From assembly GCA_002746645.1 (NCBI GenBank), contig PDPU01000023.1, positions 124,001-188,000 on the forward strand: a DNA stretch of 64,000 nucleotides, in the 5' to 3' direction. Positions 44,618 through 52,495 of the stretch are shown one piece after another; within the stretch, counting starts at the first letter, position 1; each line of letters starts with the position of its first letter. A program made the position numbers and the translations under genes. The DNA is from Gammaproteobacteria bacterium. GTDB lineage: Bacteria > Pseudomonadota > Gammaproteobacteria > Granulosicoccales > Granulosicoccaceae. A model generated the notes under the pieces. The model did no database searches. It was not told the DNA's origin and saw nothing but the letters and a program-made list of their open reading frames with translations.

Positions 44618-45757
44618 ATGTTGTACAGACTTTCCTCCGCCTGGGGAATCATCGCATCGGTGGCTCTCCTCTGCGGAACGCCAGGAGCACCGTTGCTGGC
44701 ACAGGACACACCCGACGCAACGCAGCGCGACATTACCTTCACGACCTGGACCGGGGTCTACATGCGCAGCCAGATGCTGGGTTTCGTGCGCCCCTACGAA
44801 GCGGCCAACGATGTTCGCGTCCACGTGGAGCATTATGATGGCGGTCTTTCGGAAATCCGCGATCAGGTGGAATCGGCCAATGTCATCTGGGACGTTGTCG
44901 ACCTGACTCAGGCCGATTCCATGCGAGCCTGCAAGGAGGGTCTGCTGGAGGATCTGTCCGACGTGGAACTGCCCGACGGTGTGGACGGCACTCCGTTCAG
45001 GGATGATTTCATGCCCGGTGCGCTCAGCGATTGCGGTGTGGGCGTGATCGAGTGGGCCACGGCCTTCGCCTATTCCAATGACGCTTTCGGAGACAACCCA
45101 CCCAGCAGCATCCAGGATTTCTTCGACACCGAAAACTTCCCGGGAGTGCGGGCTGTCCGCAACGACCCCACGGTCGTCATGGAATGGGCGCTGATGGCCG
45201 ATGGCGTGGCACGTGACGATGTCTATGCCACCCTCGAAACCGAGGAAGGCGTGACGCGCGCACTGCGCGTGATGGATGCGATCAGACCCGGACTTCGACT
45301 CTGGTCCACCGGGCTCGAGCCGGTTCGACTCCTGAACTCGAATGATGTCGTCATGTCCTCGATATGGTCGACCACCGGAGCCGCGGCCGCGAAAGAGAAT
45401 GGTGCCGATTTCAGCATCGTCTACGATGGCCGGGTGCTGGAACTGGATCTGTTCGGCATCCCGAAGGGAAGCCGTAACCGGGAGGCCGCTCTGGAATTCA
45501 TCAAGTACGCGAGTTCCTCGCAGTCACTGGCCAACATGGTCAGCCATCTGGCGAACGGACCGACACGCAGATCCTCGCTGGCGCTGCTGTCCGAAGAAAC
45601 GCTGGAGAAGATTCCCAACAGTCCTGTCCATGATGATGAACTCAGCATCATCTCGGACGCCGACTGGTGGTCCAGAAATCATGCTCGTCTCGAAGAAGCG
45701 TTCGAAAACTGGCTCGAAACCAGTGGTCAGCACGGTCCCGCTGGCACAACACGATAA
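44618..45757 (+). CDS. PotD-like extracellular solute-binding protein, orphan
   Basis: A 379-residue exported binding protein with signal peptide (MLYRLSSAWGIIASVALL, cleavage near LLAQ) and a strong ribosome site (GAGGGAGG). The fold follows the PotD/PotF type of polyamine or small-cation binding proteins: FTTWTGVYMRSQMLGFVRPY, IWDVVDLTQADSMRACKEG, and later GIPKGSRNREAALEFIKYA. No ABC permease or ATPase is near. The next gene, 12 bp downstream, is a BCCT carrier, so this protein probably serves in that context or as a sensor. Ligand unknown; choline, betaine or polyamine are plausible. Confidence 0.82.
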   Translation: MLYRLSSAWGIIASVALLCGTPGAPLLAQDTPDATQRDITFTTWTGVYMRSQMLGFVRPYEAANDVRVHVEHYDGGLSEIRDQVESANVIWDVVDLTQADSMRACKEGLLEDLSDVELPDGVDGTPFRDDFMPGALSDCGVGVIEWATAFAYSNDAFGDNPPSSIQDFFDTENFPGVRAVRNDPTVVMEWALMADGVARDDVYATLETEEGVTRALRVMDAIRPGLRLWSTGLEPVRLLNSNDVVMSSIWSTTGAAAAKENGADFSIVYDGRVLELDLFGIPKGSRNREAALEFIKYASSSQSLANMVSHLANGPTRRSSLALLSEETLEKIPNSPVHDDELSIISDADWWSRNHARLEEAFENWLETSGQHGPAGTTR

Positions 45758-45769
45758 ACGGAGGTCAAC

Positions 45770-47371
45770 ATGTCGGATTCCAGTCACCATGCCTCGAAGG
45801 ATCTGATCGCAAAATCCGGTCTGTTTGCCGGGATGAACGTCTTCATGGCGCTGGCATCGATGGTCATGATCGTTGTCTTCGTCGCCTACACGATCACGGA
45901 TGTCGAACGCTCGTCAGCGGTCTTTTCGGCCGGCAAGGATTTCATCCTCGGCAGCATGAAATGGTTCTACGTACTGGTCGTGAACGCCGCACTTTTCTTT
46001 TCGCTCTGGCTGCTGGTCAGCCGTTTCGGGCACGTCAAGCTCGGCAAGGACGACGACGAACCGGACTTCTCCACCTTTTCATGGATTGCCATGCTGTTTT
46101 CGGCAGGTCTTGGCTCGGGCCTGATCTACTGGGGCGTGTCGGAACCCATGTTCCACATGCAGGGCAACCCATTTGCCGACGCGAACGGCATCGAGGCGGG
46201 CACCAGCGAGGCCGCCATCAAGGCCGTGACGGTAACCATCTTTCACTGGGGCTTTCACGGCTGGGGCTTGTATGTGCTGGCAGGCATGACACTGGCCTAC
46301 TTCGCTTACCGACACGACCTGCCCCTGACGCCACGCGCCGCTCTCTACCCGGTTCTCAAGGACAGGATCTACGGTCCGTGGGGGCATCTGGTCGACTTGA
46401 TCGCCGTGTTCGGCACCGTATTCGGGATCGCGACCTCGCTGGGACTCGGGGTCACGCCGATCTGCGCCGGGCTGGAGCGGCTGGGCTGGATGGAAAACAA
46501 CCAGACCAACCAGCTCATCCTGGTGGCGATCATTACCGCACTGGGCACGGCTTCGGCCGCATCGGGCGTTGGCAAGGGCGTGCGAATCCTGTCCGAAATC
46601 AACGTGATGTCCAGCCTCGGGTTACTGGTGCTGTTCCTGATACTCGGACCGACCGCCTACATTCTGGGAGTGACCATTTCAGGGGTTGGCGACTATCTCT
46701 GGAACTTCATACCGATGGGCTTCAACGTCATCGGTGATCCCGAAAACGATTGGCAGACCTGGTGGACGCTGTTCTACTGGGGCTGGTGGATTGCATGGTG
46801 CCCTTTCGTCGGCATGTTCATCGCCCGGGTCTCCAAGGGCAGGACGATCAAGGAATTCTGCGTCGCTGTCCTGTTCGTGCCAGTGACCGTGGTCATCGTC
46901 TGGATGGGCGTCTTCGGTGGTGCAGCGGCGGGCGTCGAGTTGTTCAACGATGCCGGCGTGTTCAATGCCGTGAACGAGGACTATGCCCGCGGCGTGTTCC
47001 AGACCGTTACCGGCTTCGGTTACGAATGGCTGACGATGCCGATGAATTTCCTGATCACCATCCTGCTCATCTCGTGGTTCGTGACCTCGTCGGACTCCGG
47101 TACGCTCGTGATGTGCACGATGCTGTCGATGGGCGACGAGCACCCACCGGTCAGGTTCCGCATCTTCTGGGGTGTGATCTCGGGTGCCGTGGCGGCTGTG
47201 CTGATGCTTGCGGGCGGCCTGTCCGCGTTGCAGACGGCCTCGATCGTTGCCGGCCTGCCGATTGCGGTCATCGTGTTGCTGATGATCTACGGCATGGTCA
47301 AGACACTGAGAGAGGAGCACCCACTGCCCGACTACAAGGACAAGTACGAGCTGGAATTCCTCAACCGCTAG
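45770..47371 (+). CDS. BCCT-family betaine/carnitine/choline transporter
   Basis: A 533-residue secondary transporter with twelve predicted helices. Family signatures include SAGLGSGLIYWGVSEPMFH (G.G..YWGVAEP), HWGFHGWGLYVLAGMTLAYF, and WTLFYWGWWIAWCPFVGMFIARVSKGRTIKEF, the conserved helix 8 region. LISWFVTSSDSGTLVMCTM follows near the end. BCCT carriers take up glycine betaine, choline, carnitine or DMSP, driven by Na+ or H+. It starts 12 bp after the binding-protein gene with GGAGG upstream, and ends in a strong terminator. Substrate is not determined. Confidence 0.94.
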   Translation: MSDSSHHASKDLIAKSGLFAGMNVFMALASMVMIVVFVAYTITDVERSSAVFSAGKDFILGSMKWFYVLVVNAALFFSLWLLVSRFGHVKLGKDDDEPDFSTFSWIAMLFSAGLGSGLIYWGVSEPMFHMQGNPFADANGIEAGTSEAAIKAVTVTIFHWGFHGWGLYVLAGMTLAYFAYRHDLPLTPRAALYPVLKDRIYGPWGHLVDLIAVFGTVFGIATSLGLGVTPICAGLERLGWMENNQTNQLILVAIITALGTASAASGVGKGVRILSEINVMSSLGLLVLFLILGPTAYILGVTISGVGDYLWNFIPMGFNVIGDPENDWQTWWTLFYWGWWIAWCPFVGMFIARVSKGRTIKEFCVAVLFVPVTVVIVWMGVFGGAAAGVELFNDAGVFNAVNEDYARGVFQTVTGFGYEWLTMPMNFLITILLISWFVTSSDSGTLVMCTMLSMGDEHPPVRFRIFWGVISGAVAAVLMLAGGLSALQTASIVAGLPIAVIVLLMIYGMVKTLREEHPLPDYKDKYELEFLNR

Positions 47372-47401
47372 GGTTTCCAGCCAGAGAAATCAGAAACGGA
47401 G

Positions 47402-47430
47402 AACGGGCGACAGTTTTTCTGTCGCCCGTT
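47402..47430 (+). terminator. Intrinsic terminator after the BCCT gene
   Basis: A perfect 12-bp stem, AACGGGCGACAG / CTGTCGCCCGTT, with a TTTTT loop, 30 bp after the stop codon and followed by TCGTTTGC. It marks the end of the SBP-BCCT operon. Confidence 0.88.
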
Positions 47431-47434
47431 TCGT

Positions 47435-47463
47435 TTGCACGCCGGAACACTGCCGGGTATATA
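47435..47463 (+). promoter_or_regulatory. Possible sigma-70 promoter of the DsrE-like gene
   Basis: TTGCAC (47435-47440) and TATATA (47458-47463) are 17 bp apart, between the terminator of the BCCT gene and the DsrE-like start. Matches are partial. Confidence 0.35.
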
Positions 47464-47532
47464 TAGACTGATTGCGAGACAAGTGGCAACACACGTCTCC
47501 GCATTGACGCTCAACCATTGATGGAGTTGCAC

Positions 47533-47988
47533 ATGTTCACTACAAGACGTATCGCACTGCTTTTACTGTTGTCGATTCTTTCACTGGGCAAGGTCGGCTG
47601 GGCACAGGAAGACACCGGAACCGGCCTCTTCGTGAATCTGACGACGGACGACACCTGGTCAGCCGCCAAGGCCATCAGCTTTGCCCACGAGAAGGCCCTG
47701 AAGAACGGTCATGAACCCGTGGCCATCTGGTTGAACGTGCGCGCCGTCTATCTGGCCGACCGGAAGCGAGCGAGCCATGTTCACGGACTGATGGCAGAAA
47801 GCGGCAAGTCGATTCAGGACATGCTGAAGGACTTCATGGCCGATGGCGGCCGGGTCATCATGTGCAAGGCATGTTCGACGGCCGCAGGGCTTGACATCGA
47901 TGACTACATCGAGGGCGTCGAAATGGGCAGTTGGTCGGAGATCGAGAAGCTGCTGTTCGACCCTGCCATGAAGACCCTGTCCTGGTAG
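47533..47988 (+). CDS. Exported DsrE-family protein
   Basis: A 151-residue protein from ATG 47533, with GGAG seven bases upstream and a signal peptide (MFTTRRIALLLLLSIL, ending GWAQ). The mature part is a DsrE/DsrF-like fold: FVNLTTDDTWSAAKAISFAH, EPVAIWLNVRAVYL, and MCKACSTAAGLDIDDYIEGV with two cysteines (MCKAC) where the family carries its reactive cysteine. DsrE proteins are usually cytoplasmic sulfur carriers; an exported member suggests an envelope redox or sulfur role. Monocistronic. Confidence 0.8.
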   Translation: MFTTRRIALLLLLSILSLGKVGWAQEDTGTGLFVNLTTDDTWSAAKAISFAHEKALKNGHEPVAIWLNVRAVYLADRKRASHVHGLMAESGKSIQDMLKDFMADGGRVIMCKACSTAAGLDIDDYIEGVEMGSWSEIEKLLFDPAMKTLSW

Positions 47989-48018
47989 GCATCGGCGTAT
48001 ACAGCAGATCGCAACAAA

Positions 48019-48042
48019 GCACTGCCGCTGAGGCGGCAGTGC
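48019..48042. terminator. Hairpin between the DsrE-like and ppk2 genes
   Basis: GCACTGCCGC (48019-48028) and GCGGCAGTGC (48033-48042) form a perfect 10-bp stem with a TGAG loop. On the minus strand it is followed by TTTGTTG, so it can terminate the ppk2 transcript, and it may also serve the convergent DsrE-like gene. Confidence 0.75.
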
Positions 48043-48161
48043 CGTGGTCATGCTGCAGGTTGCCGTCAGCCTGGCCGGGCATCGGATGCAAGTCTGCCGC
48101 AGCGGCCCGTGACCTCAGCCAGTCGATTCCAACCGGACGACCCGGACTGATCCCTTCCCGC

Positions 48162-49043
48162 CTAGGCGTAGTAGTTCGGCACCATCGTCATGCTGTCCTT
48201 CGGCGGACGGATGTAATCACTGTCGCTCTGCCGCTCCGGGAGTTCGATGGGTGGCGGGGTGAGATCCTCGTAGGGGATTGTCTCGAGCAGGTGGCGCATG
48301 GTATTGAGCCGCGCGAGCTTCTTGTTGTCGGCATCAACAGCATACCAGGGGGCTTCCTTGATGTCGGTAAAGCGAAACATGTTGTCCTTGGCGCGTGAAT
48401 ACTCCACCCACCGCGAACGCGATTCGATATCCATGGGGCTGAGTTTCCAGAACTTCTTGGTATCGCGCGTGCGCGACTGGAAACGCCTTTCCTGCTCTTC
48501 ATCGCTCACCGAAAACCAGTACTTGATGAGGATGATGCCCGAGCGCACCAGCATGCGTTCGAACTCGGGGCAGGTACGCATGAACTCCTCGTATTCCTCG
48601 TCGGTGCAGAAGCCCATGACACGTTCGACACCGGCGCGGTTGTACCAGCTGCGATCGAAAAGCACCATCTCGCCGGCTGCCGGCAGATGGGGCACATAGC
48701 GCTGGAAATACCATTGCGTCTTTTCCCGCTCGGTGGGCGTACCGAGCGCCACGACATGGGCAATACGCGGGTTCAGCCGTTCGGTGATGCGCTTGATCAC
48801 GCCGCCCTTGCCCGCGGCATCGCGACCTTCGAAGATGACCACCACCTTGAGACCCTTCTGCCGTACCCATTCCTGCAGCTTGACCAACTCCGTCTGCAGA
48901 TGTTCGAGTTCCTTCTCGTAGCGCTTCCGCTTGATCCTGCCCTTTGCGTTGCAAAGGTGCTTCCTGTCGTGTCTGTGTCCTGCCTTGCGGCCGTGCTTTC
49001 CGTCGTGTTTGTGTCTTGCCTTCCTGCCGTGCTTCCTGCCCAT
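48162..49043 (-). CDS. ppk2: Polyphosphate kinase 2
   Basis: A 293-residue class I PPK2, which uses polyphosphate to phosphorylate nucleoside diphosphates (or the reverse). It has Walker A FEGRDAAGKGGVIKRI, the family motif QWYFQRYVPHLPAAGEMVLFDRSWYNRAGVE with Walker B and lid arginines, and the C-terminal WYAVDADNKKLARLN. The start is the ATG at 49043 (MGRKHGRKARHKHDG). The first 32 residues are a 12-residue repeat rich in His, Lys, Arg and Gly, encoded by a 36-bp tandem repeat. Such a basic tail could bind polyphosphate. Monocistronic. Confidence 0.94.
   Translation of the reverse strand: MGRKHGRKARHKHDGKHGRKAGHRHDRKHLCNAKGRIKRKRYEKELEHLQTELVKLQEWVRQKGLKVVVIFEGRDAAGKGGVIKRITERLNPRIAHVVALGTPTEREKTQWYFQRYVPHLPAAGEMVLFDRSWYNRAGVERVMGFCTDEEYEEFMRTCPEFERMLVRSGIILIKYWFSVSDEEQERRFQSRTRDTKKFWKLSPMDIESRSRWVEYSRAKDNMFRFTDIKEAPWYAVDADNKKLARLNTMRHLLETIPYEDLTPPPIELPERQSDSDYIRPPKDSMTMVPNYYA
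48957..49043. repeat. 36-bp tandem repeat encoding the PPK2 N-terminus
   Basis: Two full 36-bp units (48957-48992 and 48993-49028) and a 15-bp partial unit reaching the start codon (49029-49043) begin GTGCTTYCYGTCGTGT on the plus strand. They encode a 12-residue His/Lys/Arg-rich unit read on the minus strand. Confidence 0.88.
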
Positions 49044-49184
49044 GTGCCTGCCTCGATTGGATTGTTCTGTTGCTGCACCTCCCAGCGTATTCCCATTCGA
49101 GTGGTAAATGCAAATCCAATTCCCGTGAACGATCACGCCTCGGAGGCGTCGACGCCGTCGATAGCCTCGAGACGCCGAGGTTCG

Positions 49185-50183
49185 TCAGCGGCGGATGATA
49201 TCCTGCCAGTCCACCATTGCCGTACTGCGTTCGCCCAGCGCATTTGTTCGTACCACTTCGAGCGCACCGGCACCAAGTGCCTGCAGACGCACACTGCTGC
49301 CATCGACGGCCCGAAGCAGGAGTTCTCCTTCGAAGGGAACCCGGGTGGCGGGGTCAAGCGCCAGCGATGACGTGAATGCCGTCAGGCGGATCCGAGCACC
49401 GCTCGTGGTTTCGGCAAGCATCAGGGTAATGTCCAGTTCACCACGGGTCAGCGCAGCGCTGTTGCCGCCGCCGGTGTAGAGCGAACCGCTGCCCTTCAGG
49501 CTCCGCGAGAGCGTCCCCGACGTATCGAGACGATGTTCGAAATTGAACTGACGATACTCACAACTCTCACATTGCAGATCGAGAAAACCCTTGATCGACA
49601 GCGACCCGGTGCCAAGCGCATTGTCCACGCCCGAGGCCTCGAGCGCATAGTTGACGAAGACTTCCTCTCCGGTGTCCGAAACCTGCGCGACACGATAACC
49701 GTCGAGTGATGAGCCATCGCGGTTTTCACAGCCATCGAAATCGATACTCTGGCGCACACCACTGCTGCCGGCATCGTCGAATACCACCGCGCTGCCTTGC
49801 AGATCGCACTCGCGGTAAGACGCATCGGATGCCGAAGTTTCGGTGTCATCCGGGAAGTTAGCCTCTGGCGGAGCCGCGGGTATGGCACCTCGCATCATCA
49901 GGCCGACGGCATCGGCGCCACCTGCCGAAAACAGGATGTTCACCACTTCACCGAGAAGTCGGTTCTGATTGGCTGCCGTGATGAGCCCACTTTCATCGGT
50001 ACCGAGCAGGGCTGAAACGAGGCTTGCCGATTCCGCCGAAGCCGTCGACGTGTTCTGATCATCGGCCAGCACCGAAGTCGCAGGAGGACCTCCCGGCGCG
50101 CCACCGGAAGACCCGCTGTCACAGGCCGCCATGACGACGGCAACACCAAGCAATGCGGCATTGAGTACGGGGAATCGGATCAT
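49185..50183 (-). CDS. Exported lipoprotein, paralogue of the upstream gene
   Basis: A 332-residue lipoprotein from ATG 50183 (MIRFPVLNAALLGVAVVM), lipobox MAA-C at about residue 20. A Ser/Ala/Gly-rich segment follows. The body parallels the upstream lipoprotein: both have a Gln-Ser-(I/F)-(D/E)-Phe element before a Cys, a FVNYALEASGVDNALGTGSL strand pair, a CESC or CFQC motif followed by a (Q)xF strand, a GSGSLYTG/GSGSLHTS turn, and LALDPATRVPFEGELLL near the end. Four cysteines could form disulfides. Function unknown. 32 bp separate the two genes. Confidence 0.7.
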   Translation of the reverse strand: MIRFPVLNAALLGVAVVMAACDSGSSGGAPGGPPATSVLADDQNTSTASAESASLVSALLGTDESGLITAANQNRLLGEVVNILFSAGGADAVGLMMRGAIPAAPPEANFPDDTETSASDASYRECDLQGSAVVFDDAGSSGVRQSIDFDGCENRDGSSLDGYRVAQVSDTGEEVFVNYALEASGVDNALGTGSLSIKGFLDLQCESCEYRQFNFEHRLDTSGTLSRSLKGSGSLYTGGGNSAALTRGELDITLMLAETTSGARIRLTAFTSSLALDPATRVPFEGELLLRAVDGSSVRLQALGAGALEVVRTNALGERSTAMVDWQDIIRR

Positions 50184-50215
50184 GTTCGAGCTCCAGTTCG
50201 GAAAGGGATGAGGCA

Positions 50216-51169
50216 TCAGTCCTGCCGCAATGCACCCCAGGCGACTCGCCGCGTCGTGGTCTCTCCTGCCGCCGATGTATGGTGCAGCACCACATGTGCA
50301 TCCGAGACATCATCGGCGCTCATGACCACGCGGCTGCCGTCGGTTCCGGCAAGGGTCAGGCTGCCGCGTCGCGGCACCAGGGTGGCGGGATCCAGTCCCA
50401 GCTGCTCGGCAAGCGCGGAGAAACTGACACTGGCATCGTCTACCGCAGATTCCAGTGTCATGTCGATCGCGAGTGTCGCTTCGGTCAGAGCATCCTCGGC
50501 GTCGAGGGAGGTATGCAGGCTGCCGCTGCCGCGCACCTGACGTGACACGCTGCCGCTCGATTCGAGCAGACGCACGATCTCGAAGGACTGGTGTTCGCAC
50601 TGGAAACAGCTCGTGTTGACGCTGCCTTCGAGCGCGAAATCACCCGTTCCCAGAGAATTCACTGCATTCGAGGCCTCGAGTGAATAATTCACGCGTGACA
50701 GGGCGCCACCAGCCACCACTTCGGCATCGCTAATGCCGCTCAGCGATCTGCCATCGACCACGCAATTCTCGAACTCGAAACTCTGCCTGGATCCCGCCGC
50801 ATCATTCCGGGCGAATACTTCAACCGAACCTCCCGCAGCACAGTCGAAGCTGGTGTTCTTGAGTGATTTCGCATCATCGGTCGCCGCGATGGCCGTACGC
50901 ACTTTGGCTGGTGTGCTCACTGCAACGATCGCATCGGCGGTATCGGAGCGGGCATTCGAGAACAGCACGTCAAGCGTCTGCGCCAGCATCTCGAGCTGAT
51001 TGTCGGGTGTGATCGCATCCGCACCATCGGCAACGACAATGGCGTCTTCAAGCGTGCTGCCGGCACCGGTCGCAGTCTCTGCGGCGGTCGAGGTTTCTTC
51101 GGTGCAGCCGTTCAGGGTAACGACAAGGCACGTGGCGACGGAAACAACAAGGGCGGATCTGAAACTCAT
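50216..51169 (-). CDS. Exported lipoprotein, first of a paralogous pair
   Basis: A 317-residue lipoprotein from ATG 51169 (MSFRSALVVSVATCLVVTL), lipobox LNG-C near residue 22. Shared with its neighbour are SRQSFEFENC, VNYSLEASNAVNSLGTGDFAL, the CFQC motif, GSGSLHTS and LGLDPATLVPRRGSLTL. The N-terminal third (acidic, Ala/Thr-rich) is unrelated in sequence but similar in composition. The open frame above 51169 covers the divergent promoter region. Transcribed with the paralogue; divergent from the M23 peptidase gene. Confidence 0.7.
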   Translation of the reverse strand: MSFRSALVVSVATCLVVTLNGCTEETSTAAETATGAGSTLEDAIVVADGADAITPDNQLEMLAQTLDVLFSNARSDTADAIVAVSTPAKVRTAIAATDDAKSLKNTSFDCAAGGSVEVFARNDAAGSRQSFEFENCVVDGRSLSGISDAEVVAGGALSRVNYSLEASNAVNSLGTGDFALEGSVNTSCFQCEHQSFEIVRLLESSGSVSRQVRGSGSLHTSLDAEDALTEATLAIDMTLESAVDDASVSFSALAEQLGLDPATLVPRRGSLTLAGTDGSRVVMSADDVSDAHVVLHHTSAAGETTTRRVAWGALRQD

Positions 51170-51354
51170 GAGACTGTGCCGGATTGAGAACTGCCGCACC
51201 TCACGCAAGAAACCTGCCGACCTGCCCTTCCTCGCCCGCAGCAAACGTGAAATCGCCGTGAAATGATACTGACCGAGCCTGTGTGAGCTTCGATACCGGG
51301 CTACGTCAGACACTGTTGTACACTTGCGCCATCCTTGCCAAGGGGGCTGATACC

Positions 51355-52482
51355 ATGCCCAGCCGACCACTGATGGCGTTGCTGATGATTTTCGCGCTGT
51401 CGAGCTTCGCGAAGAACAGTGATGCCTTCAGCTTCATCGAACACCTTCCGGTACCGGGCGGTGTAGCCGTGATCGATCTCGGCCCGGTCGAGTCGGCCGA
51501 AGTCCCCAGACCGACCGCCACCTGGAACGGTTTCGACATTGCCGTTGCAGCGCAGGATGATCACTGGCGTGCCTATGTCGGCATTCCGCTGACGACCCGC
51601 CCCGGCAAGCACACCCTCGAAGCCGTTGTGGCCGGAGAGAAGCGTCTCTACGATTTCACCATCGACGACAAGGCCTACGAAGAGCAACACATCACCATCA
51701 CCGACAAGCGGAAGGTCAATCCCGCGCCGCTCGACATGGAGCGCATCAATCGGGAGTCGGCGAAATCCAGGATGGCCAGGGCAAGTCGCAGTGACGAGAT
51801 CTATGCCACGAGCTTCGACTGGCCTGTTGTCGGGCCCATCTCGAGCCCCTTCGGCCTCAGACGCTTTTTCAACGATCAACCACGACGCCCCCATGGCGGC
51901 ATCGACATCGCGGCAAATGAAGGCGTGCCGATTCGTGCGCCAGCCGACGGCGTTGTCATCAACACGGGCGACTACTTCTTCAACGGCAATTCGGTGTTCA
52001 TCGAGCACGGCCTCGGGCTCAAGACCTTCTACGCCCACATGAGCCGCATCGATGTCGAACGCGGCGACCGCGTGAAGGCGGGCGAGATCATCGGTGCGGT
52101 TGGCGCCACCGGGCGCGTTACCGGCCCGCATCTGCACTGGTCTACAGGCCTGAACGGCACCTGGGTGGATCCACTGCTCTTTCTGCCGACCGATACGCCA
52201 TTGCCGGACGCCGAAGCGAATGCCGACCCAGAGACCGAGCCGGACACCGGGACGGTAGCCAAGGCAGCGAATACCAGTCAGAAGCCAAAGGTGAATGCCG
52301 ATCCGAGGCCTGAAGGAAATGCCGATCCGGGGCCTGAAGCAAATGCCGAACCGGGGTCCGAAGAAAACGTCGATCCGAGGCCTGAAGCAAATGCCGAGAC
52401 GCTTGCAGAACAGGCGACCGCGAATGAGCCAATGGCAACGGACAGCAACGAACCTGCTGAGGACAGGGAAAGCGGCGAGTGA
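51355..52482 (+). CDS. Exported M23-family metallopeptidase
   Basis: A 375-residue protein from ATG 51355 (MPSRPLMALLMIFALSS) with a signal peptide. A beta domain of about 100 residues precedes a complete LytM/M23 catalytic domain: SSPFGLRRFFND, then HGGIDIAANEGVP, FYAHMSRIDVERGD and VTGPHLHWSTGL, carrying the HxxxD and HxH zinc ligands. It should cut peptidoglycan crosslinks in the periplasm or serve as an amidase activator. From about residue 285 the tail is a disordered Asp/Glu/Pro/Asn-rich segment built on a 24-bp tandem repeat. Convergent with der, 13 bp away. Confidence 0.92.
   Translation: MPSRPLMALLMIFALSSFAKNSDAFSFIEHLPVPGGVAVIDLGPVESAEVPRPTATWNGFDIAVAAQDDHWRAYVGIPLTTRPGKHTLEAVVAGEKRLYDFTIDDKAYEEQHITITDKRKVNPAPLDMERINRESAKSRMARASRSDEIYATSFDWPVVGPISSPFGLRRFFNDQPRRPHGGIDIAANEGVPIRAPADGVVINTGDYFFNGNSVFIEHGLGLKTFYAHMSRIDVERGDRVKAGEIIGAVGATGRVTGPHLHWSTGLNGTWVDPLLFLPTDTPLPDAEANADPETEPDTGTVAKAANTSQKPKVNADPRPEGNADPGPEANAEPGSEENVDPRPEANAETLAEQATANEPMATDSNEPAEDRESGE
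52294..52398. repeat. 24-bp tandem repeat in the M23 peptidase tail
   Basis: Four 24-bp units starting at 52294, 52318, 52342 and 52366, plus a 9-bp partial copy, encode the octapeptide NADPRPEG and variants (NADPGPEA, NAEPGSEE, NVDPRPEA). The unit is in frame and lies in the disordered C-terminus. Confidence 0.9.
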
Positions 52483-52495
52483 GTCGCGGAGACCG

